Below are positions 40,271-50,505 of a stretch of 64,000 bases of DNA, piece after piece (position 1 is the stretch's first letter; each line of letters starts with the position of its first letter). The notes below the pieces were generated by a model. That model saw only the letters and a program-made list of their open reading frames with translations, was not told the DNA's origin and did not search any database. Made by a program: the position numbers and the translations under genes. Source of the DNA: Enterococcus sp. BWB1-3 (GTDB taxonomy: Bacteria; Bacillota; Bacilli; Lactobacillales; Enterococcaceae); the NCBI RefSeq assembly GCF_016745275.1, contig NZ_JADOEP010000011.1, positions 1 to 64,000 of the forward strand, given 5' to 3'.

Positions 40271-40387
40271 TTGCTCCTACGCTTCTTCGAATGCTCGTCG
40301 CATAAAAACTTGCTCCTACACTTCTTCGAATGCTCGTCGCATAAAAACTTGCTCCTACACTTCTCTGAATGCTCGTCGCATGTCTCA
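40271..40387 (-). repeat. Three tandem 39-bp units
   Basis: Three head-to-tail units at 40271-40309, 40310-40348 and 40349-40387, each TTGCTCCTAC-CTTCTTCGAATGCTCGTCGCAT with a short spacer. On the minus strand the core GCGACGAGCATTCGAAGAAG is the same as in the longer units at 57796-57904. No protein is encoded. Confidence 0.85.
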
Positions 40388-40406
40388 GAGGTATACAAGA
40401 CATAAT

Positions 40407-40600
40407 AACGCTTTTCCAAGTAGACGCGTTTGTATGGAGAATCGAACAAAGTCCTTCAATTCTTAATGGCTCTGCCATTTAGAAATTGTTGAGATCGAAA
40501 CGAAGTCCTTCAATTCTTAGTGGCTTTGCCATTTAGAAATTGATGAGATCGAAACGAAGTGTAGTGTAGTTTAGTGAGTCTTATAGATACAAATTTTTTT
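40407..40600 (+). repeat. Composite interspersed repeat, copy 2, with internal 54-bp duplication
   Basis: The 43-bp left module (40407-40449) is followed by two 54-bp units (40451-40504 and 40505-40558) that differ at 3 positions, each containing TGGCTCTGCCATTTAGAAAT or a close version, then GTGTAGTGTAGTTTAGTGAG. Copy 1 at 28734 has one such unit. From 40600 to 41150 the DNA is AT-rich and I see no gene. Confidence 0.82.
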
Positions 40601-41154
40601 GTAGTAGAAAGTTCGTTAGTGGAATAGTATATGTAGTTTCAACAGATATCCCTTAAATGAAATTGGCTCATTTTAGTATATTCATTTTTCTACAGACAAT
40701 GGTTGGAAAAATAAGACTTATCCTCGTACGCATACCAGCAATCTCTTAGACGGGGCATACCTGTTTATTCATTTATTTCATCAGAGCTTTGCATACCATC
40801 CTTCTAGCTTAACACTAGGTAAGAAGGACTGGCGATATATTTTATAAACGAGTCTTTATAATGATGATTTTCATGAAAATAGTACAAAGATTTTTTGCTA
40901 TTATTTTCAGTCAGGTCCTAAATATAAATTATGAAAGTCCAGATAATAGCAGGCAGGCTCAATTCTATTGAACAGATTTTTTTATTAAAAAATTATATAC
41001 TATAAAACAAACCAAAAATTTATAGAAATCCTTCGAATTATTTATTCTCATAAAAAAGTATTTTAAATCAGCATACTTTCTAAGTTTCCAGAAATCAATA
41101 ATGATCATCCCCGTCTTCTGAAACTATTACTGCCCCTCTTTTAGAAATCTAAAA

Positions 41155-41206
41155 TAAAAAAACTGTAAAGAGTCGTCGGATAAACGAACAGTTCTCTACA
41201 GTTTAA
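41155..41206 (-). terminator. Terminator of murC
   Basis: AAACTGTAGAGA pairs with TCTTTACAGTTT; minus-strand TTTTTTT. Confidence 0.85.
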
Positions 41207-41233
41207 AATTGACTTTATTCATAGATTTCAAAA

Positions 41234-42571
41234 TTACAGTACATTTCTAGTTGTATTGCTTAAAAGTGTTTCATAAGCTTGTTCGAATTTTTGTACGTCT
41301 CCGGCTCCCATGAAAACAACTACTGCTTCTTCATAATCAAGCAATGGAGAGACATTGTCTTCCTGAATAACCTGACCGCCCTTTTTAATTCGATTACCCA
41401 GATCTTCAATCTTAACATTTCCCTGCTCTTCTCTGGCAGAGCCAAAGATGTCACACAGGAAAACATAATCAGCCAAATCCAGAGCTTCTGCAAATTCATC
41501 CATCAATGCAATGGTCCTGGTAAAGGTATGAGGCTGAAAAACAGCAACAATTTCTCTATCCGGATATTTTTGACGGGCACCATCGATGGTTGCTTTTATT
41601 TCAGTTGGATGATGCGCATAATCATCCACAATGACAACTTTTCCAACCTTTTTTTCAGTAAAGCGGCGTTTCACACCTTTAAAAGTCAGCATTTCTTCAG
41701 CAACTTTTTCCATATTCAGACCTTCAAAATAAGCAACAGCAATCACACCCAAGGCATTCATAATGTTATGCTCGCCAAAAGCAGGAAGATCAAAGTGCCC
41801 GACAAATTCCTTGCCATGGTAAACATCAAAAACGGAACCAGTTGTTGTCCGTTCAATATTTTTAGCCTGAATATCATCCTCTTCATTCATGCCATAGTAA
41901 TAGATAGGAACATCCGCTTCAAGCTTACGAAGATACTTATCATCACCATACGCAAAAATTCCTTTTTTAACCTGATTTGCCATTTTTTGAAATGCTGAAA
42001 ATACATCATCAATACTCTTGTAATAATCTGGATGATCAAAATCAATATTCGTCATTATTACATAGTCAGGAGAGTATGCTAAAAAGTGCCGACGATATTC
42101 GCAGGCTTCAAATGCAAAAAATTCTGCATCGGGAACACCATGACCTGTGCCGTCGCCAATCAGGTAGCTGGTTGGCTTGATGCCGCTCAATATATGAGAA
42201 AGCAATCCTGTTGTACCGGTTTTACCATGAGAGCCAGTTACAGCGATACTTGTATAAGGCTGGATGAATTTCCCAATAAAGTCGTGGTAGCGAATAATTT
42301 CTGCTCCAAGCTCTTTTGCACGCACCAGTTCTTCATGTGAATCAGGAAACGCATTTCCGGCAATTACTGTCATATCTTTTGTGATATTCTCTGCATCAAA
42401 TACCAGCAGGGGAATTCCTGCTTTTTCCAAGTCCCGTTGTGTAAAGAAGTACTCCTCCACATCAGAGCCTTGAACCTTATATCCCTTTTCAAATAAAACA
42501 AGGGCAAGAGAGCTCATTCCAGAGCCTTTAATTCCCACAAAATGATACAGTTGATTTTCACGATTTTCCAT
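41234..42571 (-). CDS. murC: UDP-N-acetylmuramate--L-alanine ligase
   Basis: Adds the first amino acid of the peptidoglycan stem peptide. 445 aa, the usual length. N-terminal UDP-binding fold with [20 protein letters not shown]-binding P-loop [22 protein letters not shown], and the central [16 protein letters not shown] and [13 protein letters not shown] motifs that identify MurC. ATG start after AGAGGATCATA. Downstream of an unknown disordered protein; closed by a terminator. Confidence 0.97.
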   Translation of the reverse strand: MENRENQLYHFVGIKGSGMSSLALVLFEKGYKVQGSDVEEYFFTQRDLEKAGIPLLVFDAENITKDMTVIAGNAFPDSHEELVRAKELGAEIIRYHDFIGKFIQPYTSIAVTGSHGKTGTTGLLSHILSGIKPTSYLIGDGTGHGVPDAEFFAFEACEYRRHFLAYSPDYVIMTNIDFDHPDYYKSIDDVFSAFQKMANQVKKGIFAYGDDKYLRKLEADVPIYYYGMNEEDDIQAKNIERTTTGSVFDVYHGKEFVGHFDLPAFGEHNIMNALGVIAVAYFEGLNMEKVAEEMLTFKGVKRRFTEKKVGKVVIVDDYAHHPTEIKATIDGARQKYPDREIVAVFQPHTFTRTIALMDEFAEALDLADYVFLCDIFGSAREEQGNVKIEDLGNRIKKGGQVIQEDNVSPLLDYEEAVVVFMGAGDVQKFEQAYETLLSNTTRNVL

Positions 42572-42757
42572 TATGATCCTCTTCTCTTAATCTCTATATG
42601 TAAATTGACTTTTATTTATTAAAATTATGCTAAAATTGTACGTTTCTCATTATCATATAAAACAGAAAAATAATCAACTAAAAAATAATTCACAATAACC
42701 AGTAATATTCTAACAAATAAATAGAGCTGGATTGGAAGTTCCTTTTCTGACAGCGGG

Positions 42758-42803
42758 ACAGATAGATTAAAAGCGCAGACCATTGGATGGTCGTACGCTT
42801 TTT
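42758..42803. terminator. Hairpin terminator after the disordered-protein gene
   Basis: AAGCG-AC-GACCAT and ATGGTC-GCGCTT form a long stem with T-runs on both sides (longer on the plus strand). GCGGGACAGA just to its left (42753-42762) matches the terminal motif of the element at 14819. Confidence 0.65.
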
Positions 42804-42816
42804 TCATCTATCGTAT

Positions 42817-43731
42817 TTAACTGAAATATTTTGTATTTTCCATTTCAGCATGGGAATCTTCAATAATGCCGCTTAACGATTTATCAAGTATCCCCTTTTT
42901 CTGTTCCTGTTCTGCTTCAGAAACCTTTTGACCATACGCCGTCTGATTCTTTGCCTGTTCTTTAGCTGATTTCAGCTCTGAACGTGAACGCGGCAAATTT
43001 TCTTCCCCTTTTAGATCAAAACGCTTCATGTTCGGACGAATTTGCTGATACTGGCGTCGCGTCAGCGGAATTTCCGGTGTTTCCTTTGGAACATTAAACT
43101 TCTGAACAGACGGATCATTTTCCTTTTTTTCTTTAAACTGGGTATCCTCATGATCCATCAGCAGATAGGATTTAGGTTCTTTCCGCATGGCGGCCAGCAA
43201 TTCTTGATCAGATATAATTGCTTCTTCTGCTGGCTGATCTGGAATAACAGATGCAGGAACATAGGTAGGAACAAAGTAGGTTTGATCCTGTTTTTTCGGC
43301 TCGCCAAATGAAGTGACTTTTCTGGTAGTGGTTCGTTTATTGAACGCAGCCGTTTCAAAGTTTTCCTTACTCTTCTTATGCATGTTTCCAAATAAGTTTG
43401 GTTTCTTCTGACGTTCCGCTGCTCTGCTGCGGTTTATTGTATAATCAGGAAGATTCAACTTATGCTTTTTTAATTCCTCGATTTGTTCTTTGGTATGCGC
43501 TGGCTTCAAATCAGATCTGCCTGCAGCTTGGGACGGATTTGTTTTTGGCTTGTTCTGTGTCGCTGCATCCATCTCTGCATACATCGTTGTATTTCCATCA
43601 CTGCTTTGAAGCATAGACGATTCGTCTTTGAATAAATAGCGCTTTGTTTCAGGGGTTATCTTTACGCCAACTTCATCATCAAAAGCTGGAAATCGAGAAT
43701 ATCTTCTTGTTACCTGTGCCGGGTTTCCCAT
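42817..43731 (-). CDS. Uncharacterised hydrophilic, probably disordered protein
   Basis: 304 aa, no signal peptide or membrane segment, rich in Lys, Glu, Gln, Ser and Pro. Short aromatic/basic patches are spaced along it: VTRRYSRFPAFDDE (8-21), LNLPDYTINRSRAAERQKK (about 93-111), PLTRRQYQQIRPNMKRFD (about 221-238). The protein lacks obvious globular domains. Located immediately upstream of murC but with its own hairpin between them. I do not recognise a family; peptidoglycan or division-related scaffolding is speculation from position. ATG start, but the ribosome site is weak (AGGAATGACGTAA). Confidence 0.7.
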   Translation of the reverse strand: MGNPAQVTRRYSRFPAFDDEVGVKITPETKRYLFKDESSMLQSSDGNTTMYAEMDAATQNKPKTNPSQAAGRSDLKPAHTKEQIEELKKHKLNLPDYTINRSRAAERQKKPNLFGNMHKKSKENFETAAFNKRTTTRKVTSFGEPKKQDQTYFVPTYVPASVIPDQPAEEAIISDQELLAAMRKEPKSYLLMDHEDTQFKEKKENDPSVQKFNVPKETPEIPLTRRQYQQIRPNMKRFDLKGEENLPRSRSELKSAKEQAKNQTAYGQKVSEAEQEQKKGILDKSLSGIIEDSHAEMENTKYFS

Positions 43732-44227
43732 TTACGTCATTCCTTTATTTTTGCTTTCGGCTAATTCTACCATAAACAAACTATTTTCTAAACTGCTTCC
43801 TTCATTTTTACAATCAAAATCTTTAAAATACAAGAAACTATTAACTGATTTGTAAAAATTTGAGAGGGCTTCCGCCTTTGCTTGTTTATTCAACAGGAAA
43901 TATCACAAAAGAGACTGATGATTAATTTCTGCTGTCATAAACCTTTTTAATCTAATCACTCAAAACAGGTTTAAATGATACAAAGTAACTATTGTTTCTG
44001 ATCAAATTTTCACTACACTAAGGAACGGAGCATCTAAATCGCTCCTGTTTAAAATTCTAGCACTCGTTTTCATTTTACTCAACCATTAACTGCCAACAAC
44101 ATACTATCCTTTCAGCTTACTTGCTTTTGACTGCTCTCTCAGGTTTTTCAACTATATACATAAATAGCCCTGCCGGCTAAAACGACTGAAAAGAACGTCT
44201 ACCCGACAAGACTCTGTAAATTAATGT

Positions 44228-45526
44228 TTATGGATATAATCTGTTCAACAACCGTGGGAATGGGATAGCTTCACGCACATGTTCTATTCCTGATATCCAT
44301 GTTACTGTTCGTTCCAGTCCTAAACCAAAGCCGGCATGAGGAACCGAGCCGTATCGGCGTAAATCAAGGTACCATGAATACTCTTTTTCATCCAGTCCAT
44401 GCTGACGAATCTGCTCCAGCAGAAATTCATAATCTGTTGCTCTCTCTGAACCGCCGATAATTTCTCCGTAGCCTTCCGGTGCAATCATATCTGCACAGAT
44501 AACCACATCATCTCTAGTTGGATGAGGTTTCATGTAGAAAGGCTTAATTGCTTTTGGATAGTTCAAAATAAAGACAGGCTGTTCAAATGAGTTCGCAATA
44601 AAAGTTTCATGCGGTGACCCGAAATCGTCTCCCCATTCAATATCTTCGAAACCATTTTTCTTCAAAAGCTCGACTGCATCATCATAAGTAATTCTAGGGA
44701 AAGGCAGACTTGTATATTTTTTCAGCAATTCTTTGTCTCTTTCCAATACATCCAGCGCATATTCACAGTTGTCCAACACACTTTGTACGAGAAAAGCAAC
44801 ATATTTTTCCTGAACTTCAAGGCTCTCCTCCTGATGCATGAAGGCCATCTCAGGCTCTATCATCCAAAACTCAATCAAATGACGACGAGTCTTCGATTTT
44901 TCAGCCCGAAAAGTAGGCCCGAAAGAAAAAACTTTTCCAAATGCCATCGCTGCTGCTTCCATGTATAACTGTCCACTCTGTGATAAATAAGCCTCTTCAT
45001 CAAAGTAATTCGTATGGAATAGCTCGGTTGTACCTTCCGGCGCGCTGCCGGTAAGAATTGGCGGATCAATTTTGACAAAACCGTTTGAGTTGAAGAATTC
45101 ATAAGTTGCACGAATCAGCTCATTACGAATCTGCATAATCGCATGCTGTTTGGAAGAACGCAGCCACAGATGACGATGATCCATCAGAAAATCCGTTCCG
45201 TGTTCTTTTGGTGTAATTGGATACTCATGACTTTCGCCAACAACTTCAATTGCCGAGATGCCAATTTCATAACCGAATTTCGAGCGCGTATCTTCTCTGA
45301 TTTCTCCGGTGATTACTACCGCTGTTTCCTGATTCAATCCTTTGGCAAGCTGAAAGACCTCTTCACCCACCTCGTTTTTTACAACAATTCCCTGAAAATA
45401 TGCTGTACCGTCCCGAAGCTGCAAAAAGGCAATTTTCCCGCTTGACCGTTTATTTGCTACCCATGCACCAATTTTAACTGTTTCTCCTACATGGCTTTTT
45501 GAATCAATAATTTGAATTTGTTCCAC
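44228..45526 (-). CDS. asnS: Asparaginyl-tRNA synthetase
   Basis: Charges tRNA-Asn. About 432 aa, class II. N-terminal OB anticodon domain ([25 protein letters not shown]), class II motif 1 near RHAIM-like [18 protein letters not shown], motif 2 [23 protein letters not shown] and motif 3 [16 protein letters not shown] prefer the GTG at 45526, with GGGAG 8 nt before it, giving [10 protein letters not shown] as in relatives; the ATG at 45541 starts inside that ribosome site. Last gene of dinG-ypmB-aspB-asnS. The 490-bp gap downstream (43740-44227) holds no gene I can see. Confidence 0.96.
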   Translation of the reverse strand: MEQIQIIDSKSHVGETVKIGAWVANKRSSGKIAFLQLRDGTAYFQGIVVKNEVGEEVFQLAKGLNQETAVVITGEIREDTRSKFGYEIGISAIEVVGESHEYPITPKEHGTDFLMDHRHLWLRSSKQHAIMQIRNELIRATYEFFNSNGFVKIDPPILTGSAPEGTTELFHTNYFDEEAYLSQSGQLYMEAAAMAFGKVFSFGPTFRAEKSKTRRHLIEFWMIEPEMAFMHQEESLEVQEKYVAFLVQSVLDNCEYALDVLERDKELLKKYTSLPFPRITYDDAVELLKKNGFEDIEWGDDFGSPHETFIANSFEQPVFILNYPKAIKPFYMKPHPTRDDVVICADMIAPEGYGEIIGGSERATDYEFLLEQIRQHGLDEKEYSWYLDLRRYGSVPHAGFGLGLERTVTWISGIEHVREAIPFPRLLNRLYP

Positions 45527-45576
45527 CGTTGTCTCTCCCATTCCTTCAATTTTACCTATCCCGAATTAAGTCGTTT

Positions 45577-46773
45577 CTATTTGTTGGCGTTGCTTTTTCT
45601 CTCAATAAAGGCTGCAATGCGTGCGACAGCCTGCTCTAACGCAGCAAGATCTGCTGCATAACTCATTCTAACATATCCAGGCATCCCAAAGCCTTCTCCT
45701 GTCACAAGTGCAACATATTCCTCCTCAAGAAGAGCATCAACCCATTCAGTCGCCGTTTCACAGCCGCAAAGAGCCAATGTCTCCTCAATATTAGGGAACA
45801 GATAGAAGGCACCTTGAGGTTTAGTTAATTTAAAGCCCGGCAGTTCAGCAACTTTAGGATAAATTATATTCAGACGTTCTTCAAACGACTGACGCATCGT
45901 TTCCACTGTATCTTGATCACCCAGTAAAGCTTCAACTGCCGCATACTGGCTGACAGCTGTCGGATTACTGGTTGATTGTGATGCAATCTTATTCATCGCA
46001 GAAATCAGCTGCTCATCAGCAACAGTATACCCAATCCGCCAGCCTGTCATAGCATATGACTTGGATACGCCATTAACAATAATCGTTTGTCGGCGAATTT
46101 CTTCTGAAATGCTGGCAATCGGAGTAAAAATATTTCCGTTATATACTAAACGGCCATAAATATCATCTGAGATAATAAAAATATTGTGCTTAACAGCCCA
46201 GTTCCCAATGTCAAGGAGCTCCTCTTTGGAATAGATTGCTCCTGTAGGGTTAGATGGAGAATTTAAGATCATGATTCTGGTTTTATCTGTCCGTGCAGTT
46301 TCCAATTGGGTAACAGTCACTTTAAAATTATCATCCTGCTGACAAGTGATGAAAACAGGAGTCCCTTCTGCCAGCTTTACTTGCTCCCCATAGCTTACCC
46401 AATAAGGTACTGGAATAATGACCTCGTCGCCAGCATCCAACAGTGCCTGAAACAAAAGGTACAGGGAAAATTTAGCCCCGTCAGTAATAATCACATTTTT
46501 CACTTCATAAGAAAGACCATAGTTTTTCTGAATATTTTCTGTAACTGCAGCTCTCAACTCAGGAATTCCTGCTGATGCTGTATAATAACCGGCTTTACCA
46601 TTGGTAATCGCCTGAACAGCTGCTTTCTGGATATTCTCAGGTGTGGCAAAATCCGGCTCCCCCACACTTAGATTTAGAACATCTTTCCCCTGCTGTTTAA
46701 GAGCTTTTGCCTTAGCAGATGCAGCTAAAGTCACTGAAGACTCCAATTGTTGTACCCTTTTTGACAGTCTCAT
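45577..46773 (-). CDS. aspB: Pyridoxal-phosphate aminotransferase (aspartate aminotransferase, AspB type)
   Basis: 398 aa, fold-type I. Substrate/cofactor motifs: NLSVGEPDFATPENI, YTASAGIPELRAAV, LNSPSNPTGAIYS, DDIYGRLVY and the PLP lysine in NGVSKSYAMTGWRIGY. It probably interconverts aspartate and oxaloacetate, supplying the aspartate/asparagine used near asnS. Start at the ATG at 46773 with GAGGAG 7 nt upstream; the ATG five codons earlier precedes that site. In-operon with ypmB and asnS. Confidence 0.94.
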   Translation of the reverse strand: MRLSKRVQQLESSVTLAASAKAKALKQQGKDVLNLSVGEPDFATPENIQKAAVQAITNGKAGYYTASAGIPELRAAVTENIQKNYGLSYEVKNVIITDGAKFSLYLLFQALLDAGDEVIIPVPYWVSYGEQVKLAEGTPVFITCQQDDNFKVTVTQLETARTDKTRIMILNSPSNPTGAIYSKEELLDIGNWAVKHNIFIISDDIYGRLVYNGNIFTPIASISEEIRRQTIIVNGVSKSYAMTGWRIGYTVADEQLISAMNKIASQSTSNPTAVSQYAAVEALLGDQDTVETMRQSFEERLNIIYPKVAELPGFKLTKPQGAFYLFPNIEETLALCGCETATEWVDALLEEEYVALVTGEGFGMPGYVRMSYAADLAALEQAVARIAAFIERKSNANK

Positions 46774-46847
46774 TCGCCCACTCCTCATTTTTTTATTTTT
46801 CTTTCTGACTGTTATATCTTAAAAGCCCCGCTACTCTAATTTTACCG

Positions 46848-47351
46848 TTAGATATTTTGAATAACGTTGACTTCTTTTCCTTCCTTAAATGTAATCAGGT
46901 AATAGTTCAACGGTCCTTCCTCTGACTTTGCGACGATTTCCCAAACTACCTCTCCATCAAACAAGCCAAGGTTTGCTTTTTGTATCTCTTCTTCTTTGTA
47001 ACTTTGGGCGACCATCTGTTTTGCCTGATCTTCGCTGATTCCATCCTCCTGATTAAGGACGGTAACATTCCCGCTCTTTTCAGGAACAATTACAATAATT
47101 TCTTTGCCTGACGCATCTTTTCCTGTTACTGTGAAATAAGTTTCCTTGCGGTTAAACCAGTAAAAGTTATCAACAGTTTCAAGTTCCGTATATTCCTCAG
47201 CAATCTTCACTGCCTCACGTTTTGCCTGAGCCATCGGGTGCGTCGCCCGAATATAGAAAATACTGAGCATCACAATGACTGTCAGTAAGATTGCAACCAA
47301 TACCAACAGAATGATTACTCGTTTTTGCTCTTTTAATTCTTCAGATGCCAC
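46848..47351 (-). CDS. YpmB-like membrane-anchored protein (DUF5590, PepSY-like)
   Basis: 167 aa. Short cytoplasmic N terminus, one membrane helix (about residues 11-32), and an extracellular domain with two PepSY-like halves (AVKIAEEYTELETVDNFYWFNR and EDQAKQMVAQSY...). The position between dinG and aspB is the classic ypmB context. Function unknown, possibly inhibiting or sensing extracellular proteases by analogy with PepSY. GTG start after AAAGGAAG. Confidence 0.88.
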   Translation of the reverse strand: MASEELKEQKRVIILLVLVAILLTVIVMLSIFYIRATHPMAQAKREAVKIAEEYTELETVDNFYWFNRKETYFTVTGKDASGKEIIVIVPEKSGNVTVLNQEDGISEDQAKQMVAQSYKEEEIQKANLGLFDGEVVWEIVAKSEEGPLNYYLITFKEGKEVNVIQNI

Positions 47352-47429
47352 AATCAGGTTCTTCCTTTCAAAACTTGCTGTTTTTCATTATAGCAGAAAA
47401 CAAAATTATTTTGATAATTGACAGGAAAA

Positions 47430-50204
47430 TTATTCTCTTTCTTTAAAAAAATTTCGAATGTCCTTCAAGGTATCTTCCATGGACAGCGTCTTTACCGGAA
47501 GCTGCTTCGGCAAAGCTTTCAGTATTCTCTTCCCATATTTCGTCTGAATCAGGCGGCGATCCAGTACAAGCAGCACACCGATGTCTTTTTCAGAACGAAT
47601 TAACCGCCCCAGAGCCTGTCTTAATCTCATTGCTGCTTTAGGCAATGCTTCTGAAGTGAAAGAGTTCACCCCTTTTGATTCCAAAAACTCATATTCCGCT
47701 TTAACTAAAGGACGTTTCGGATTTTCAAACGGCAAACGCGTCACAATCAGCAATTGAAGAGAATCTCCCGGAAGATCCACTCCTTCCCAGAAACTGTCCG
47801 CACCGAGCAAGATGCTGTTTTTACTTTGATAGAAACGTTTCAACAGCTTTTCTCTTGTACCGCTGATGCCCTGTGCCATCACTTCCCTGCCCTGGTTCAT
47901 CATAACTGTATGCAGATGCGTATACGTCCTCTTTAGAACGTCATGAGAAGTAAATAAAACCAAAATAGGCTTATCCTCTTGAACGGCCACTTCTTTCACT
48001 GTTTTTGAAATATATTCAGCCAGCTCTGCAGCAGATGTTTCTTTAATATCCATTGGAAATTCTGGAACAATCAACTGAGCAGACTCTTCATAGTTATAAG
48101 GATCAGGAAGCACTTTTACTGAGAAATGCTCCAATCCTAATTTATCAGGAAGGTAGTGATGATTCTTTCCAAATGCGAGTGTTCCGCCTGTATAAAGAAT
48201 ATGCTCATATTCCCCGTACCAACCGGCTTTTTGTATCATTCCTGCACTGAGATCATTTACTGAAATCGTTACATTGCCATTTTTATCTATTTTGTATTCT
48301 TTTACCCAATGCGGTGACCAGTCATTGACAAAAATATCAAAGCAATCTGCTGTTTCAGATACATCTGAAAACAGTTGAAACATATCTGTTAGTTTCATTC
48401 GATCAGCTATTGAAAAACGATCTATCTGCTGTTCTATTTCTGCTTGACTCGTTTGCTGGATTTCTGCTAAATCCGTAAATCGGGTTTCTAATCTTCGGAT
48501 GAGTCGTTCTCCTTCAAGCGATAACTGATCAAACTGCAGCTTTTCAATCACCTGCTCCTGTCCTCCGTCATTTCTATTCACCTGAAGGAGCTGTTCTATT
48601 TCAAAACAGAAATCCTCAAAATCCTCTAAAACATCTGCAAGTGTCCGACGATAAATCTCTGTATACCTTCGCACATCTGGCAGCTCTTCAAACAGCTGAC
48701 TTAACTGATCAAACAACTGGCCTTCTTCCTGAGCCTGATTTACTTGCTTTTGAAAGGGATAAAAAAGAATTTTTTGCAGTGCAGCCCGCTTAACAACATC
48801 CGGTAAATGATGTGCCTCATCAATAATCAGAGAGGAGGCTCTAGGAAGCAGGGGCGATGCTCTAAATGATTCCTGCATCAGGTAAGCGTGATTCACAATC
48901 AGCAAATTGCTGTGTGCAGCCTTGTCATATAAAAAGCGAACAAAATCCTCCTTGTACAGCGGATCTTCTACTTTAAGCATATCCAGCCCTCTATGAACAA
49001 CATCTTTCCAAAAAATATGATTAAAATTAATTAGCTGCAGCTCATCCAAATCACCCGTGGTTGTTTCCAACAGCCAGACAAGTACTCTCATCTGAAATAA
49101 AGCATACTGCTTTTGCTTAACTGGATGATTTAAAGTTTCTTTAAACCGCTGAAGATCAAGATAATGCCGATGACTTTTTAAGATTGTTGCCTGCAGCTTT
49201 TTGGGAGAAAAGCGATTGACAAATGCCACATCTTTTTCCAGCAGCTGATTCTGAAGCATAATGGATACCGTACTGACGATAACAGGATTTTCCGTTGAAG
49301 CAAAGTAGCTGGCAGGAAATAAATAACCGAAAGTTTTACCTATACCAGTTGCCGCTTCAATGAAGAGGTTCTTTTCCTCACCATCTGTAAAATGTCTGTA
49401 AACATCATTCATCATTCTGCTTTGTTCTTTTCTATAGACAAGACGATCAGCAAAAACCTTTTCTTTTTGCTTCTTTGTTTCCGGATATCCTGCTGTTTTA
49501 TACAGAGGTGTTTCAATATAATTCAGCTCTTTTTTCTTCAAGACAATTCCTGAAATGACCCGCCATTTTTCATTCAACGGTTTTGTATCAGCCTTCATTT
49601 GTTCAAACAAGTATCGAAGATAGATTCCTGTGTCCATGCCCAGCTGATCACTCAGAGACAAAATTGCTTCCATTGTAACGAGCGGAAGTCGTCTGATTTT
49701 AGCTTCAATCAACAGAAAAAGTTCTGCCGTAACCTGAGCATCACTATCAGCCTGATGAGGATTATCGTGAATTAACCCTTTGCTTTCTGACAAATCACCC
49801 AAGCGAAAACTTTTTTCTGTCGGAAAAAAAATCTGAGCCAATTCCACTGTATCTATTCCTGGAATAGTTAATTCCGGTGAGCCGCATCGTTGAAGCTCCT
49901 TATTTAAAAATGAATAGTCAAAATAAATATTATGTGCAACAAAAATTGTTTCAGCCAGCAAATGATGGATCGTCAATGCAATATCTTCAAAGTAAGGCGC
50001 CTTTCGTACCTGACTGTTGCTGATTCCTGTCAAATGCTGAATCTGAGGCGAGATACTCCGTCCCGGATTTACATCGGTGGAAAAACGGGAAACAATTTCT
50101 CCATTTTCAATCAGGACACAGCCAAATTGAATGATCCGATCCACTGTCGGGTCCGTACCAGTCGTTTCAATATCTACGACCGCATACATCGGACTTTTTT
50201 TCAT
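47430..50204 (-). CDS. dinG: DinG-family helicase with N-terminal DEDDh exonuclease
   Basis: 924 aa. N-terminal 3'-5' exonuclease (epsilon-like): VVDIETTGTD with Asp11 and Glu13, HNIYFDYSFL and the DEDDh end HQADSDAQ. Then a superfamily 2 helicase with Walker A AATGIGKTFGYLFPA, DEAH box IIDEAHHL, and the C-terminal ADSFWEGVDLPG and RQALGRLIRS. Unlike E. coli DinG it lacks the four iron-sulfur cysteines, as known for Firmicute DinG, which act mainly as exonucleases. ATG start after AAAGGTGGAGAAGGT. First gene of the dinG-ypmB-aspB-asnS block. Confidence 0.95.
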   Translation of the reverse strand: MKKSPMYAVVDIETTGTDPTVDRIIQFGCVLIENGEIVSRFSTDVNPGRSISPQIQHLTGISNSQVRKAPYFEDIALTIHHLLAETIFVAHNIYFDYSFLNKELQRCGSPELTIPGIDTVELAQIFFPTEKSFRLGDLSESKGLIHDNPHQADSDAQVTAELFLLIEAKIRRLPLVTMEAILSLSDQLGMDTGIYLRYLFEQMKADTKPLNEKWRVISGIVLKKKELNYIETPLYKTAGYPETKKQKEKVFADRLVYRKEQSRMMNDVYRHFTDGEEKNLFIEAATGIGKTFGYLFPASYFASTENPVIVSTVSIMLQNQLLEKDVAFVNRFSPKKLQATILKSHRHYLDLQRFKETLNHPVKQKQYALFQMRVLVWLLETTTGDLDELQLINFNHIFWKDVVHRGLDMLKVEDPLYKEDFVRFLYDKAAHSNLLIVNHAYLMQESFRASPLLPRASSLIIDEAHHLPDVVKRAALQKILFYPFQKQVNQAQEEGQLFDQLSQLFEELPDVRRYTEIYRRTLADVLEDFEDFCFEIEQLLQVNRNDGGQEQVIEKLQFDQLSLEGERLIRRLETRFTDLAEIQQTSQAEIEQQIDRFSIADRMKLTDMFQLFSDVSETADCFDIFVNDWSPHWVKEYKIDKNGNVTISVNDLSAGMIQKAGWYGEYEHILYTGGTLAFGKNHHYLPDKLGLEHFSVKVLPDPYNYEESAQLIVPEFPMDIKETSAAELAEYISKTVKEVAVQEDKPILVLFTSHDVLKRTYTHLHTVMMNQGREVMAQGISGTREKLLKRFYQSKNSILLGADSFWEGVDLPGDSLQLLIVTRLPFENPKRPLVKAEYEFLESKGVNSFTSEALPKAAMRLRQALGRLIRSEKDIGVLLVLDRRLIQTKYGKRILKALPKQLPVKTLSMEDTLKDIRNFFKERE

Positions 50205-50233
50205 ACCTTCTCCACCTTTCTGCTGTCTTCAAA

Positions 50234-50239
50234 ATTATA
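50234..50239 (-). promoter_or_regulatory. Candidate -10 of the dinG operon
   Basis: TATAAT on the minus strand 30 nt upstream of dinG; the -35 is weak. Confidence 0.45.
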
Positions 50240-50447
50240 CTATAAATCGCTGCTTTTTCACTATGATTTATGCTAAAGGAAGTCAAAATATGAAAAGACT
50301 TTTTCCTGCGTATAAACGATTTGATAAAGTGATTTCTTCGGTCGCAGCCTGAAAACACCTGATCACTCATTCAAACGATAAAACCAGAAAAGATTAAATT
50401 AGCTTTGGTGCTCCTTCATTTCAACCGTAATCAATCGTGTTGCACCA

Positions 50448-50496
50448 AAATAAAAATGAGAGTTCTGAGCCTTGCATTAAGCTCGTCCTCTCATTC
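50448..50496 (-). terminator. Terminator of the 520-aa protein gene
   Basis: AATGAGAG...CTCTCAT outer stem with an inner GAGC...GCTC pair, followed on the minus strand by TTTTATTTTGG. Confidence 0.7.
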
Positions 50497-50505
50497 ATTC
50501 TTACA

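Noticed and set aside
40271-40387. CRISPR array
   Set aside because: The units are head-to-tail without unique spacers and there are no cas genes.
40171-40478. Two minus-strand open frames with repeated DEHSKKCRSK and ATSIRRSVGA
   Set aside because: They are translations of the tandem 39-bp repeat in two frames, with no ribosome site.
41279-41998. 239-codon plus-strand frame inside murC
   Set aside because: Antisense shadow with no ribosome site or family match.
42625-42807. 60-codon minus-strand frame between murC and the disordered protein
   Set aside because: It runs through a terminator hairpin and lacks a start signal.
45527-45576. T-box leader for asnS
   Set aside because: The gap to aspB is only about 50 nt and has no T-box consensus or terminator.
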